A stretch of 64,000 nt of DNA from NCBI GenBank assembly GCA_900314685.1, contig OMWE01000012.1, forward strand, positions 2,190-66,189. Reading direction: 5' to 3'. Positions within the stretch are counted from its first letter, which is position 1. Each line of letters starts with the position of its first letter. Made by a program: the position numbers and the translations under genes. The notes below the pieces were generated by a model. It searched no databases and was not told the DNA's origin. It worked only from the letters and a program-made list of their open reading frames with translations. Positions 1-7,854 of the stretch are shown one piece after another. The DNA comes from an uncultured Actinomycetes bacterium (GTDB lineage: Bacteria > Actinomycetota > Coriobacteriia > Coriobacteriales > Atopobiaceae).

Positions 1-100
1 CGAGCACGCCCGACAGCCCAAAGAGGTAGCGCCCGACGAAGGCCGTGAGGTTGAGGTCGAGCAGCGTGTCGTCCAGATCGAAGAGCACCGCCTTGATCAC
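1..100 (-). CDS. HAD-family hydrolase, 5' end only (runs off the window)
   Basis: Only the first ~33 codons are present. Read on the minus strand from GTG at 100-98, they give a start followed by KAVLFDLDDTLLDLN, which carries the HAD motif I (DxDDTL) with the nucleophile Asp and the acid/base Asp. A GAAGGG Shine-Dalgarno about 8 nt upstream favours this GTG over the in-frame GTG at 109-107, which lies too close to it. The family contains cytosolic phosphatases and phosphoglycolate-phosphatase-like enzymes; the substrate cannot be judged from this fragment. It is divergent from rpsA, with about 250 bp between them. Confidence 0.75.
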   Translation of the reverse strand, partial: MIKAVLFDLDDTLLDLNLTAFVGRYLFGLSGVL

Positions 101-346
101 TGTTGTCACCCTTCGCAAAAATCGCATGAAATCGGTCATGTAGCTTGAAATCTACCCTTGTTACAGAGTAATCTATCCTTTGCGTGAGTTTTCATGAGAA
201 TCCTCGCGCACCGTATCTGTTGGCCCCCGATAGCAATGTAAGTTTCCAAACGAGCAAAGCCCGCACCGCAGGTCAGAGGGTGCAAGCGAAGCCACACGGC
301 AGCGATCAGAGCGATCGGGGCCCCGTTGTTCGAAAGGGGTCCACCT

Positions 347-1528
347 TTGAGTGAGATTCAAAACTCGTCCGTCTTTGCGTTGGATGAAGTGTCCGACGAG
401 GAGATGAACAAGCTCATCGACGGCACCATTACTGCCTTCGACGAGGGCGATCTGGTGACGGGCACCGTCGTCAAGATCGAGCACGATGAGGTTCTGCTGG
501 ACATCGGCTTCAAGAGCGAGGGCGTCATCCCCGGCCGCGAGCTCTCCATCCGCAAGGATGTCGATCCCTCTGAGCTCGTCCACCTGGGTGACAAGATCGA
601 GGCTCTTGTTCTCCAGAAGGAGGACAAGGAAGGCCGCCTGATCCTCTCCAAGAAGCGCGCCGAGTACGAGCGTGCCTGGAACGCCGTCGAGGCCAAGTTC
701 CAGGCCGGCGAGAACGTCGAGGGCGAGGTCATCGAGGTCGTCAAGGGCGGCCTGATCCTCGACATCGGTCTGCGCGGCTTCCTGCCCGCCTCCCTCGTCG
801 ACCTCCGTCGCGTCAAGGATCTCACCGCCTTCATGGGCACCCGCATCGAGGCCCGCGTCATCGAGATGGACCGCAACCGCAACAACGTCGTCCTCTCCCG
901 CCGCGTCGTGCTCGAGGAGGCCCGCAAGGCCGAGCGCGCCGAGATCCTCTCCAAGCTCAAGCCCGGCATGCGTCTCAAGGGCACCGTCTCCTCGATCGTC
1001 GACTTCGGCGCCTTCGTCGACCTCGGCGGCATCGACGGCCTGGTCCACATCTCCGAGCTCTCCTGGAACCACGTCAACCACCCCTCCGAGGTCGTCAAGG
1101 TCGGCCAGGAGATCGAGGTTCAGGTGCTCGACGTCGACCTCAACCGCGAGCGCATCTCCCTCGGCCTCAAGCAGACCACCGAGGATCCCTGGCGTGTGCT
1201 CGTCAAGAAGTACCCCGTCGGCGCTATCGTCGAGGGCACCGTCACCAAGCTCGTCTCCTTCGGCGCGTTTGTCGATCTGGGCGAGGGCGTCGAGGGCCTC
1301 GTGCACATCTCCGAGATGGCACGCCAGCACGTCGACCAGCCCAGCCAGGTCTGCTCCGTGGGCGACACCGTCCAGGTCAAGGTCATGGAGATCGACCTCG
1401 ACCGTCGCCGCATCTCCCTCTCGATGAAGTCCGCTGCCGAGACCCTCGGTTACGAGGTCGAGGTCAAGCCGCTCGAGGGCGAGACTGCTGCCGAGGAGGC
1501 TCCTGCGACCGAGCAGGCCGCCGAGTAG
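347..1528 (+). CDS. rpsA: 30S ribosomal protein S1 (four S1 repeats)
   Basis: The protein is 393 residues with four consecutive S1 (OB-fold) RNA-binding repeats at about residues 35-105, 120-190, 208-277 and 293-362. The last two carry the classic GTVxxxxxFGAFVDLGxGxxGLVHISE pattern. The C-terminus is an acidic Glu/Ala tail. Start choice: TTG at 347 sits 7 nt after AAAGGGG. An ATG at 326 lies upstream of that ribosome-binding site and would add seven unlikely residues. S1 delivers mRNA to the 30S subunit; actinobacterial forms have four repeats where the E. coli protein has six. A strong UUCG terminator follows the gene. Confidence 0.95.
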   Translation: MSEIQNSSVFALDEVSDEEMNKLIDGTITAFDEGDLVTGTVVKIEHDEVLLDIGFKSEGVIPGRELSIRKDVDPSELVHLGDKIEALVLQKEDKEGRLILSKKRAEYERAWNAVEAKFQAGENVEGEVIEVVKGGLILDIGLRGFLPASLVDLRRVKDLTAFMGTRIEARVIEMDRNRNNVVLSRRVVLEEARKAERAEILSKLKPGMRLKGTVSSIVDFGAFVDLGGIDGLVHISELSWNHVNHPSEVVKVGQEIEVQVLDVDLNRERISLGLKQTTEDPWRVLVKKYPVGAIVEGTVTKLVSFGAFVDLGEGVEGLVHISEMARQHVDQPSQVCSVGDTVQVKVMEIDLDRRRISLSMKSAAETLGYEVEVKPLEGETAAEEAPATEQAAE

Positions 1529-1618
1529 TCGAGTGGCGTAGCCGGTCGAGTGGCACGGGCAACACAGCTGCCGAGTCGCGAGACTGCGATATAGCCTTCG
1601 TCGCACACACAAAGTAGA

Positions 1619-1650
1619 GCGGGGTCGCTTCGGCGGCCCCGCTTCTTTTA
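1619..1650 (+). terminator. Rho-independent terminator of rpsA
   Basis: A 10-bp GC stem (GCGGGGTCGC / GCGGCCCCGC, one G-U pair) is closed by a UUCG tetraloop and followed by TTCTTTTA. It lies about 90 nt after the rpsA stop codon. Confidence 0.9.
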
Positions 1651-1870
1651 TCGCTTTTCTTATCACTGTCGAACTGCCGCCGAAAGGGGTACCTCCCGAA
1701 GGGCTGCCTGGGGCAGGAGGCGTCGGCGCACACGATCTGGCCTAGCGCGTCCTCTTCGGTCCATACGCGACGCCCGCCGGCGGCGGGATGCTCTTCGTTT
1801 CGAATTTTACAAAGAAGGACGCCGCGTCTGTCACTGCAGCTGTTCGGCGTTACACTACGTATATCAAAAT

Positions 1871-1930
1871 GGCATGCATGAATGACCGGCATACGGTACA
1901 AAAGGCATGCATGGATGGCCGGCATGAGGT
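1871..1930. repeat. Two 27-bp direct repeats, 33-bp period, upstream of the C26 hydrolase
   Basis: Copies lie at 1871-1897 and 1904-1930 and match at 23 of 27 positions. Each begins GGCATGCATG and contains CCGGCAT. The 33-bp period equals about three helical turns, and the second copy ends just before the GAGGGGA ribosome-binding site of the gene at 1944. This suggests a tandem operator. They could also be translated as an N-terminal extension, but the ribosome-binding site favours ATG 1944. Confidence 0.6.
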
Positions 1931-1943
1931 GCGAGGGGAAGAC

Positions 1944-2798
1944 ATGGCGGGCGATTTCGAACATCACCGACATTTCGACGGGTTCGCGGACGCGGTCACG
2001 ACGTCGCTCTACGATGACACCCGTTCGCGGTCTCCGGTGGTGGCGCCGACCCTGCGCTCGGTGAAGGTCGGAGGCGATCGCCCCCTCATCTGCGTGACCC
2101 CGCGATGGATGCCCGGCCACGACCAGTTCACGGCGAGCCAGTCCGTGGGCGACGTGCAGATGGAGGCCATCATCGCGGCGGGTGGCATGCCGGTCATGAT
2201 GCCCCTCACCAAGGACAAAGGCCTTATCCGCGCCTACGTCGAGATGTGCGACGGATTCAACATCCCGGGCGGCCACAGCGTCAACTCTCGCCGCTGGGGC
2301 GAGGAGCCGCGCGATCCCGAGGAGCTGGCCCCGGCCCGCGATGCGCTCGAGTTTCCGCTGGTGGAGATGGTGCTCGAGGCCGACAAGCCCCTCCTTGCCC
2401 TCTGCCGCGGCATGCAGCTGCTCAATGTCGCGCTGGGTGGCACACTCTCCCAGTACTTGTACGACCTACCTCCCCGCGAGGGCATGACGCACTGGCGCCA
2501 CTCCGTGATCCTCGACCGGCCGGCACACCCCGTCGAGGTCGAGAGCGGCACGCTCCTCTCCGAGATCGTGGATGGCCGCGAGCTCATCCAGGCCAACTCG
2601 AGCCACCACGAGTGCGTGAAGGACCTCGGTCACGGCCTGCGCATCAGCGGCTATGCGACCGACGGTATCATCGAGGTGCTCGAGGTGCCGTCTGCGACTT
2701 TCGCCCTTGGTGTCCAGTGGCACCCCGAGTACACCTGGCGCTCGATCGAGACCGACTTTGCCCTCTGGCGTGCCTTTGTAGCCGCGGCGGCGCGATAG
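1944..2798 (+). CDS. Gamma-glutamyl-gamma-aminobutyrate hydrolase-like (peptidase C26, class-I GATase fold)
   Basis: The 284-residue cytosolic protein has a class-I glutamine-amidotransferase fold. The nucleophile elbow LLALCRGMQ places the catalytic Cys near residue 154, and the C-terminal VQWHPEYTW supplies the His-x-Glu pair; NIPGG near residue 107 is the usual oxyanion-side loop. The family includes PuuD, which hydrolyses gamma-glutamyl-GABA, and related gamma-glutamyl hydrolases; the substrate here is not known. An N-terminal segment of about 40 residues is extra. Start ATG 1944 follows GAGGGGA by 4 nt. A paralogue lies at 7855 on the other side of an amino-acid ABC transporter, suggesting use of glutamyl compounds. 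Confidence 0.8.
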   Translation: MAGDFEHHRHFDGFADAVTTSLYDDTRSRSPVVAPTLRSVKVGGDRPLICVTPRWMPGHDQFTASQSVGDVQMEAIIAAGGMPVMMPLTKDKGLIRAYVEMCDGFNIPGGHSVNSRRWGEEPRDPEELAPARDALEFPLVEMVLEADKPLLALCRGMQLLNVALGGTLSQYLYDLPPREGMTHWRHSVILDRPAHPVEVESGTLLSEIVDGRELIQANSSHHECVKDLGHGLRISGYATDGIIEVLEVPSATFALGVQWHPEYTWRSIETDFALWRAFVAAAAR

Positions 2799-2848
2799 CG
2801 CCAAGAAGCCCTTGGGGGACAGACAGGATAGGCGAGACAGGCGACTCA

Positions 2849-3439
2849 GTGAAGACGATCTTTCTCATAGGCGGCATTGCCTCGGGCAAGTCGAGCGCGG
2901 CGCGCGAGCTCGAGCGGCGGGGCGCCGTCCGCATCGACCTCGACCAGGTGTCGCGCGAGGTGCTTGCGCCCGGCTCGTCTTTGCTGCCCGCGATCGCACG
3001 AGAGTTCGGCGCGGACCTGCTTGATGAGGCAGGCTCGCTCAATCGCGGGCTGCTCGCACAGCGTGCGTTTGCCTCGGCGGAGGCGACGGCGCGCCTGGAG
3101 GCCATCGAGCTGCCGGCGATCAGCGATGCGCTCGCGGCCCGCCTCGACGGCCTGGAGACGAGCGAGTGCCCGCCCGAGCTTGTGGTGGTCGAGGTTCCGC
3201 TGCCCGACCGTATGGGACCGATGCTGGGGCTTGCGGACGTCGTCGTCTGCGTGAGCTGCCCGATTGCCGTGCGTCGCGTGCGCGCGATAGGTCGCGGGAT
3301 GGACGGTGCCGATTTCGACCGCCGCGCCGCCCGCCAGCTGACCGACGGGCAGATGGCCGCCCTCGCGGACATCGTGCTGGACAACAGTGGCGACGAGCAG
3401 GCGCTCCTGCGACAGCTGGACCAGCTGCTCGTCGGTTGA
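2849..3439 (+). CDS. coaE: Dephospho-CoA kinase
   Basis: The enzyme performs the last step of coenzyme A synthesis, ATP-dependent 3'-phosphorylation of dephospho-CoA in the cytosol. The 196-residue product starts with a P-loop GGIASGKS at residues 8-15. It has the family IDLDQVSREVLAPGS segment (residue ~30) and an EVPLP motif where CoaE usually has DVPLL. Length is normal for the family. GTG 2849 is the only start placing the P-loop at the N-terminus; the Shine-Dalgarno is weak (AGG about 8 nt upstream). The gene lies 50 nt after the C26 hydrolase and may be co-transcribed with it. Confidence 0.85.
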   Translation: MKTIFLIGGIASGKSSAARELERRGAVRIDLDQVSREVLAPGSSLLPAIAREFGADLLDEAGSLNRGLLAQRAFASAEATARLEAIELPAISDALAARLDGLETSECPPELVVVEVPLPDRMGPMLGLADVVVCVSCPIAVRRVRAIGRGMDGADFDRRAARQLTDGQMAALADIVLDNSGDEQALLRQLDQLLVG

Positions 3440-3806
3440 CCGCGAGTGCCGGCTTTCGCCAACCGAAGCCGACGTCGGGCAATCCCTATGTTTCCGATAG
3501 GAAAAGTTTATCGGGGAAGCTTTTTATATCCCACTAAATAAGTAGACTATAAAACAAGGACAAGACAAACAAGGGTCGTTGGTTCGCAGACGTAAAATCG
3601 GGGGGCTTCGAGACCCCGAGGTTGCAAGCGCGCCGGTGCGCAGCGACGTGCCCCACACTATTGTGGGCACGTTACGAATAGGCGCCGTTAGATTGTAAAA
3701 CCGTTACTTTTGCGCTCGTGAGCACCCTTTGTGACGGTCCTTTGGGTAAGTTTGGTTCATAGCGCTTCTCACAGGAAGGAAGCGCAGGGGAGAAGGGAAT
3801 ACCATA
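3440..3806. other. Leader region of the amino-acid ABC transporter
   Basis: This 367-bp gap is AT-rich at about 3480-3560 and probably holds the promoter. It contains small hairpins (CCTAT/ATAGG at 3484-3501, GGGG/CCCC at 3601-3617), one copy of the dispersed word AAGACAAAC (3562-3570), and a long near-perfect palindrome at 3646-3672. No CDS is seen. Confidence 0.55.
3646..3672. promoter_or_regulatory. Long inverted repeat before the transporter operon
   Basis: ACGTGCC-CACA and TGTGGGCACGT pair over 11 bp with one bulged C and a CTAT loop. No U-tract follows, so a terminator is unlikely. It lies about 135 nt before the binding-protein start and could be a repressor site or an mRNA-leader hairpin. 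Confidence 0.45.
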
Positions 3807-4775
3807 ATGGCAATCCTTGAGAAAATGATGCTGAGCCGTCGCCAGGCGCTTGGTCTGGGCACTGCGGCGGCCGCCACGCTCGGCCTGGCTGCGTGCGGTG
3901 GCTCTTCGACGCCTTCCGCTGATTCTGGTTCCGCCGCCGGCTCCGCGGCCGAGTCCGCCGTCTCCATCGATACTGCGGCGTTCGATGCCCTCGTCGCCGG
4001 TGGTCCCACCGCTGCTGACGACGTGATCGGCGCCAGCGAGTGGGCGCAGAAGGTCAAGGACGCCGGCAAGCTCCGCGTCGGCTGCGTCAGCACCTCCGAG
4101 CTCTTCAGCCAGCTCAACGAGGTCGACGGCCGCTACCGCGGCTTCGACGCCGGCCTGTGGCAGCTGCTGGCCCGCTACATCACGGGCGACGACCAGGCCT
4201 TTGAGCCCACCACCGTCACTTCCTCCACCCGCGAGTCCGTGCTCGAGAACGACGACGTCGACGTGGTCTTCGCCACCTACTCCATCAACGACGAGCGCAA
4301 GGAGGTCATCTCCTTCGCCGGCCCGTACTACATCTCGCAGTACGGCGTGATGGTCAAGGCCGACAGCGGCATCAAGACCCTGGACGATCTCAAGGGCAAG
4401 AAGGTCGCGGCGCAGTCCGGCTCCAACGGCCCCGAGCTGGTCGAGCAGTACCTGCCCGACGCCGAGCTGCAGGAGATGAATACCGACGAGGAGATCGTCA
4501 CCGCCCTCGATCAGGGCCGTATCGACGCCTACGCGGTCAATACCGACATCATCCTGGGCACCACGCTCAAGAACCCGGGCAAGTACGTGATGCTCGATGA
4601 GACCTTCGGTCCCGAGGACCCCTACGGCATCGGCCTGCCCAAGGATTCCGACGGCGTCAAGTTCGTCAACGACTGGCTCAAGGGCATCGAGGACGACGGC
4701 ACCTGGGCCGAGCTCTGGAAGATCACCCTGGGCGAGGACAACATCCCCGACGAGCCTCCCGCAATCGAGGCATAA
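3807..4775 (+). CDS. Polar amino-acid ABC transporter, substrate-binding lipoprotein (SBP family 3)
   Basis: The 322-residue extracytoplasmic lipoprotein has a twin-arginine-like signal (SRRQALGLG) and lipobox LAAC, with Cys30 predicted as the lipidated residue. A Ser/Ala linker follows. The mature part shows the SBP_bac_3 pattern: KLRVGCVS, FDAGLWQLLARY, the TFSIND-like ATYSINDERKEVISFAGPYY, then LKGKKVAAQSGS and the lobe-2 AVNTDIILG. The family binds glutamate, glutamine, aspartate or similar amino acids. AGAAGGG precedes ATG 3807. It is first gene of a four-gene import operon; possible use of the Tat route is inferred from the RR pair only. Confidence 0.9.
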   Translation: MAILEKMMLSRRQALGLGTAAAATLGLAACGGSSTPSADSGSAAGSAAESAVSIDTAAFDALVAGGPTAADDVIGASEWAQKVKDAGKLRVGCVSTSELFSQLNEVDGRYRGFDAGLWQLLARYITGDDQAFEPTTVTSSTRESVLENDDVDVVFATYSINDERKEVISFAGPYYISQYGVMVKADSGIKTLDDLKGKKVAAQSGSNGPELVEQYLPDAELQEMNTDEEIVTALDQGRIDAYAVNTDIILGTTLKNPGKYVMLDETFGPEDPYGIGLPKDSDGVKFVNDWLKGIEDDGTWAELWKITLGEDNIPDEPPAIEA

Positions 4776-4804
4776 GGATCCACTAGGCGGCATTCTGTAA
4801 ATCG

Positions 4805-4833
4805 GCGGGGTCTTGTGTATGGCAGGACCCCGC
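4805..4833 (+). promoter_or_regulatory. Intercistronic hairpin between binding protein and permease
   Basis: GCGGGGTC (4805-4812) pairs perfectly with GACCCCGC (4826-4833). A U-tract is poor (TTGTCGT). Hairpins in this position commonly stabilise the abundant binding-protein mRNA and reduce permease expression. Confidence 0.65.
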
Positions 4834-4856
4834 TTGTCGTAAGCGAGGAATGGACC

Positions 4857-5519
4857 ATGGGCCTTTCCGAGATTTGGACAGAGTACGGGGGCATGTACAT
4901 CCAGGCGCTGCTCACCACCTGGAAGCTCACCGCGATCTCCTTCACCTTGGGCTTTGCGCTCGCGATACTCATCACGATCTTTCGCGTGTCGCCCGTCAAG
5001 CCCCTGCGTGTCTTTGGCGACTTCTATGTGCAGGTCTTCCGCAACATAGCGGGCATCTCGCTGCTGATCTTCCTGTACTACGCCTTCCCGTACCTGGGGA
5101 TCCTCCTGTCGGAGCAGACGTGCGTGCTCATCGCCGTGACGCTGGTCGGCTCGGCCTTTGGCTCCGAGAACTTCATGACGGGCGTCAACACGATCGGCGT
5201 GGGGCAGATCGAGGCGGCTCGCTCGCTGGGGCTCACCTTCACTCAGATGATCCGCCTGGTGATCATCCCGCAGGCGCTGCGCTCGGCCGTGCTGCCGATG
5301 ACCAACCTCCTGATCGCGATCATGCTGACGACATCGCTCGGCTCTCAGGTCCCGCTGGACCCGCACGAGCTCACCGGCATCGTCGCCTATGTGACGACCC
5401 GCAACTCGACGGCCGGCCTCACGGCCTTCATCCTTGCGGCGCTCGGCTACGTGGGCACGGCGCTGGTCATCGGCTACTTCGGTAACCGCCTCGACAAGAA
5501 GGTGAGGATCCTGCGATGA
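4857..5519 (+). CDS. Polar amino-acid ABC transporter permease (HisM/GlnP type)
   Basis: The 220-residue integral membrane protein has about five hydrophobic segments. It carries the cytoplasmic EAA loop that docks the ATPase (GQIEAARSLGLTF then RLVIIPQALR, about residues 117-145). ATG 4857 is preceded by AGCGAGGA at 7 nt. The stop codon overlaps the next start (ATGA at 5516), indicating translational coupling with the second permease. Together they form a heterodimeric channel. Confidence 0.9.
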   Translation: MGLSEIWTEYGGMYIQALLTTWKLTAISFTLGFALAILITIFRVSPVKPLRVFGDFYVQVFRNIAGISLLIFLYYAFPYLGILLSEQTCVLIAVTLVGSAFGSENFMTGVNTIGVGQIEAARSLGLTFTQMIRLVIIPQALRSAVLPMTNLLIAIMLTTSLGSQVPLDPHELTGIVAYVTTRNSTAGLTAFILAALGYVGTALVIGYFGNRLDKKVRILR

Positions 5520-6364
5520 GTGCCGCTGCCCATGTTTCCGTCCGCGACTACCTCTACGAGGAGCCTGGCCCCAAGACCCGGCGTGCCATCCAGATCGGCA
5601 CCGCTATCACCGTCGTGGCGCTCACGCTCCTGATCGTGTGGGTCCTGCGCCTCTTTGCCAATGCGGGCCAGCTTGACGCCAAATACTGGTCCTTCTTCAC
5701 CAGGTGGACGACCTGGCGCTTCCTCGCTATGGGCCTGCTCGGTACCTTCGAGGTCGCGCTCACCGCCGGCGTGATCGCTATCGTGCTCGGTCTCGTGCTG
5801 ATGCTGATGCGCACCAGCACCTTCCCGGTGCTGCGCGGTATCGCACGGGTGATTACGGAGTTTTTCCGCGGCGTACCGAGCCTGCTGCTGATCTATTTCT
5901 TCTTTTTGGTGATCCCCAAGTTCGGCGTCAAGCTCTCGGCCTTTTGGATGCTCGCGATCCCCATCGGCCTCGCCGCTGCCGCGGTCCTCGCCGAGGTCTT
6001 CCGCGCCGGCATGAACGCCGTGCCCAAGGGGCAGACCGAGGCTGCGCTCTCCATCGGCATGCGCCCCTTCCGCGTGAAGACCAAGATCGTCTTTCCCCAG
6101 GCGATCAAGATCGTCATCCCGTCGCTGATCTCACAGCTGGTCGTCGTGGTCAAGGACACGACCGTCGCCTACGTCGTGAGCTACCCCGACATGCTGCAGA
6201 ACGCGCGCGTCCTCATCACCAATTACGACGCGCTCGTCTCCACGTACTTTGTGGTCGCGATCATCTACATCCTCATCAACTACGGCGTCAACCAGCTCGC
6301 CATCTACGTGTCGCGCCGCAGCGGCGCCAAGATCGTGACCCAGACCAATATCAAACCGGTGTAA
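5516..6364 (+). CDS. Polar amino-acid ABC transporter permease, second subunit
   Basis: The 282-residue membrane protein has a cytoplasmic N-terminus of about 30 residues and roughly five to six transmembrane segments. Its EAA loop is at about residues 171-197 (AVPKGQTEAALSIGMRPF then VFPQA). It contains the FFRGVPSLLLIYF segment typical of HisM/GltK-type permeases. The start overlaps the upstream permease stop by 4 nt. It ends 9 nt before the ATPase gene. Confidence 0.9.
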   Translation: MSAAAHVSVRDYLYEEPGPKTRRAIQIGTAITVVALTLLIVWVLRLFANAGQLDAKYWSFFTRWTTWRFLAMGLLGTFEVALTAGVIAIVLGLVLMLMRTSTFPVLRGIARVITEFFRGVPSLLLIYFFFLVIPKFGVKLSAFWMLAIPIGLAAAAVLAEVFRAGMNAVPKGQTEAALSIGMRPFRVKTKIVFPQAIKIVIPSLISQLVVVVKDTTVAYVVSYPDMLQNARVLITNYDALVSTYFVVAIIYILINYGVNQLAIYVSRRSGAKIVTQTNIKPV

Positions 6365-6373
6365 GGAGTCAGC

Positions 6374-7153
6374 ATGAGCACACAGACTACTGAGGCAAAG
6401 ACGGACGGTGCGGCCGTGACTCCTGTCATCGAGCTGCGCCATGTGGACAAGCACTACGGGCAGCTCCACGTGCTGAAGGACATCAACCTCTCCGTGGACA
6501 AGGGCGAGGTGGTCGTCGTGATCGGCCCCTCCGGCTCCGGCAAGTCCACCCTCTGCCGCACGATCAACCGCCTCGAGACCATCGACTCGGGCGAGATCCT
6601 GATCGAGGGCAAGCCCCTGCCGCAGGAGGGCAAGGAGCTCGCGCAGATGCGCGCCGAGCTGGGCATGGTCTTCCAGAGCTTCAACCTCTTCGCCCACAAG
6701 ACGATCCTGGAGAACGTGACGATGGGCCCCATCGAGGTGCTCAAGGTCCCCAAGGCCGAGGCCGAGGAGCGCGCGATGACCCTGCTCAAGCGCGTCGGCG
6801 TGGGCGAGCAGGCGGCCAAGGTCCCCGCCCAGCTCTCCGGCGGCCAGCAGCAGCGTGTGGCCATCGCCCGTTCGCTGGCGATGCAGCCCAAGGCCATGCT
6901 CTTTGACGAGCCGACCTCCGCGCTCGACCCCGAGATGATCAACGAGGTCCTCGACGTGATGGTCGAGCTCGCCCGCGGCGGCATGACCATGATCGTCGTC
7001 ACGCACGAGATGAACTTCGCCCGCCGCGTGGCCAATCGCGTGGTCTTCATGGCCGACGGCCAGATCATCGAAGAGGGCTCGCCCGACGAGTTCTTCGACC
7101 ACCCGCAGTCCCAGCGTGCGCGCGACTTCCTGGACTCCATCAAAGGTCATTGA
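6374..7153 (+). CDS. Polar amino-acid ABC transporter ATPase (GlnQ-like)
   Basis: The 259-residue cytosolic ATPase powers the importer. Visible motifs are Walker A GPSGSGKST, Q-loop VFQSFNLF, signature LSGGQQQR, Walker B AMLFDEPTSALDP and switch His VVTHEM. Length matches GlnQ/GltL after allowing for a Thr/Ala-rich N-terminal extension of about 20 residues. AAGGAG lies just before the ATG. It is the fourth gene of the import operon and is followed 8 nt later by a C39-like peptidase. Confidence 0.93.
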   Translation: MSTQTTEAKTDGAAVTPVIELRHVDKHYGQLHVLKDINLSVDKGEVVVVIGPSGSGKSTLCRTINRLETIDSGEILIEGKPLPQEGKELAQMRAELGMVFQSFNLFAHKTILENVTMGPIEVLKVPKAEAEERAMTLLKRVGVGEQAAKVPAQLSGGQQQRVAIARSLAMQPKAMLFDEPTSALDPEMINEVLDVMVELARGGMTMIVVTHEMNFARRVANRVVFMADGQIIEEGSPDEFFDHPQSQRARDFLDSIKGH

Positions 7154-7160
7154 TGCGTCG

Positions 7161-7793
7161 ATGAAGACACCCCTGCGTTATCAGGTGACGCGCAACGACT
7201 GCGGTCCGACTTCGATGACAAACGCGCTGAGCTACCTGCTCGGGCGGGAGGAGTTCCCGCCCGAGGTGCTCGAGTATGTCTACTCGGTCATGCTCGACAA
7301 GTACCGCGGCGAGCAGCATCCGGGTGGCACCTCGTGCTGGGCCATGCGTTTCTTCGGCCACTGGCTCAACGACACCCGCCGTACAACGGGTCTGCCCATC
7401 GAGGCGCACCAGCTGCGCGGGGAAGAGGTGCAGATCGGCGACGGGACCCCCTTCATCGGGTGCATCGAGCGGGGCGGCGCCGCGGTGATGAGCTGCTTTC
7501 TCGCGGGGTCCGACCACTACGTCCTGGTGACGGGCGTCAATCGCGACGTGCAAGGGCGGATCGAGAGCTTCCGCATCTTTGACCCCTGGTACGTAGAGGG
7601 CAAAGACGACCTTGTCGAGGAGGGTTTCCCGCCGCAGTACGAGGAGTTCATCACGATCGTCGACGACCACCCTTTTGAGTACAATCGCATCGTCGGACGG
7701 CAAGTGCTCTGCTCCAACATGATGATCAACTACTCGCTCACCTGCCACACGCCCCAGGAGCTGCTCCTGCTCCGCAGGACGGACGGCAAGTAG
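7161..7793 (+). CDS. C39-like cysteine peptidase family protein
   Basis: The 210-residue protein has the features of papain-like C39 domains. The N-terminus reads YQVTRNDCGPTSMTNAL with candidate nucleophile Cys14; GSDHYVLVTG gives His119 and FDPW gives Asp141, a complete Cys-His-Asp triad. No signal peptide or transmembrane helix is visible, so it is probably cytosolic. It starts 8 nt after the transporter ATPase and is likely co-transcribed with it. With a C26 hydrolase following, a role in processing imported peptides or amide-linked amino acids is plausible. ATG 7161 is chosen because the conserved block begins immediately, although its Shine-Dalgarno spacing (AAGG) is long. Confidence 0.65.
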   Translation: MKTPLRYQVTRNDCGPTSMTNALSYLLGREEFPPEVLEYVYSVMLDKYRGEQHPGGTSCWAMRFFGHWLNDTRRTTGLPIEAHQLRGEEVQIGDGTPFIGCIERGGAAVMSCFLAGSDHYVLVTGVNRDVQGRIESFRIFDPWYVEGKDDLVEEGFPPQYEEFITIVDDHPFEYNRIVGRQVLCSNMMINYSLTCHTPQELLLLRRTDGK

Positions 7794-7809
7794 AGGAATT
7801 CACAGGTAT

Positions 7810-7827
7810 GATTCCCATACGGGAATC
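7810..7827. promoter_or_regulatory. Perfect palindrome upstream of the second C26 hydrolase
   Basis: GATTCCC (7810-7816) and GGGAATC (7821-7827) form a perfect 7-bp inverted repeat around ATAC. It overlaps a TATGAT sequence (7807-7812) resembling a -10 box, so it may be an operator. No good -35 box is visible. It lies 28 nt before the gene. Confidence 0.4.
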
Positions 7828-7854
7828 CGCGATAGTGAAAAGAAGGACGTGTCG

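Larger units (their letters stand above)
1529..1943. other. Intergenic region rpsA to C26 hydrolase
   Basis: This 415-bp gap holds the rpsA terminator (1619-1650), a CCTCC/GGAGG-bounded GC inverted repeat near 1696-1725, a lower-GC stretch around 1795-1870 that should contain the promoter, and two 27-bp direct repeats (1871-1930). I see no credible CDS in it. Confidence 0.6.

Noticed and set aside
173..1666. 497-residue open frame on the minus strand over rpsA
   Set aside because: Shadow of rpsA; Leu/Asp/Gly-rich, no motif.
1788..1943. Longer N-terminus for the C26 hydrolase
   Set aside because: Earlier ATGs lack a ribosome-binding site, while ATG 1944 follows GAGGGGA; the extension merely reads the direct repeats.
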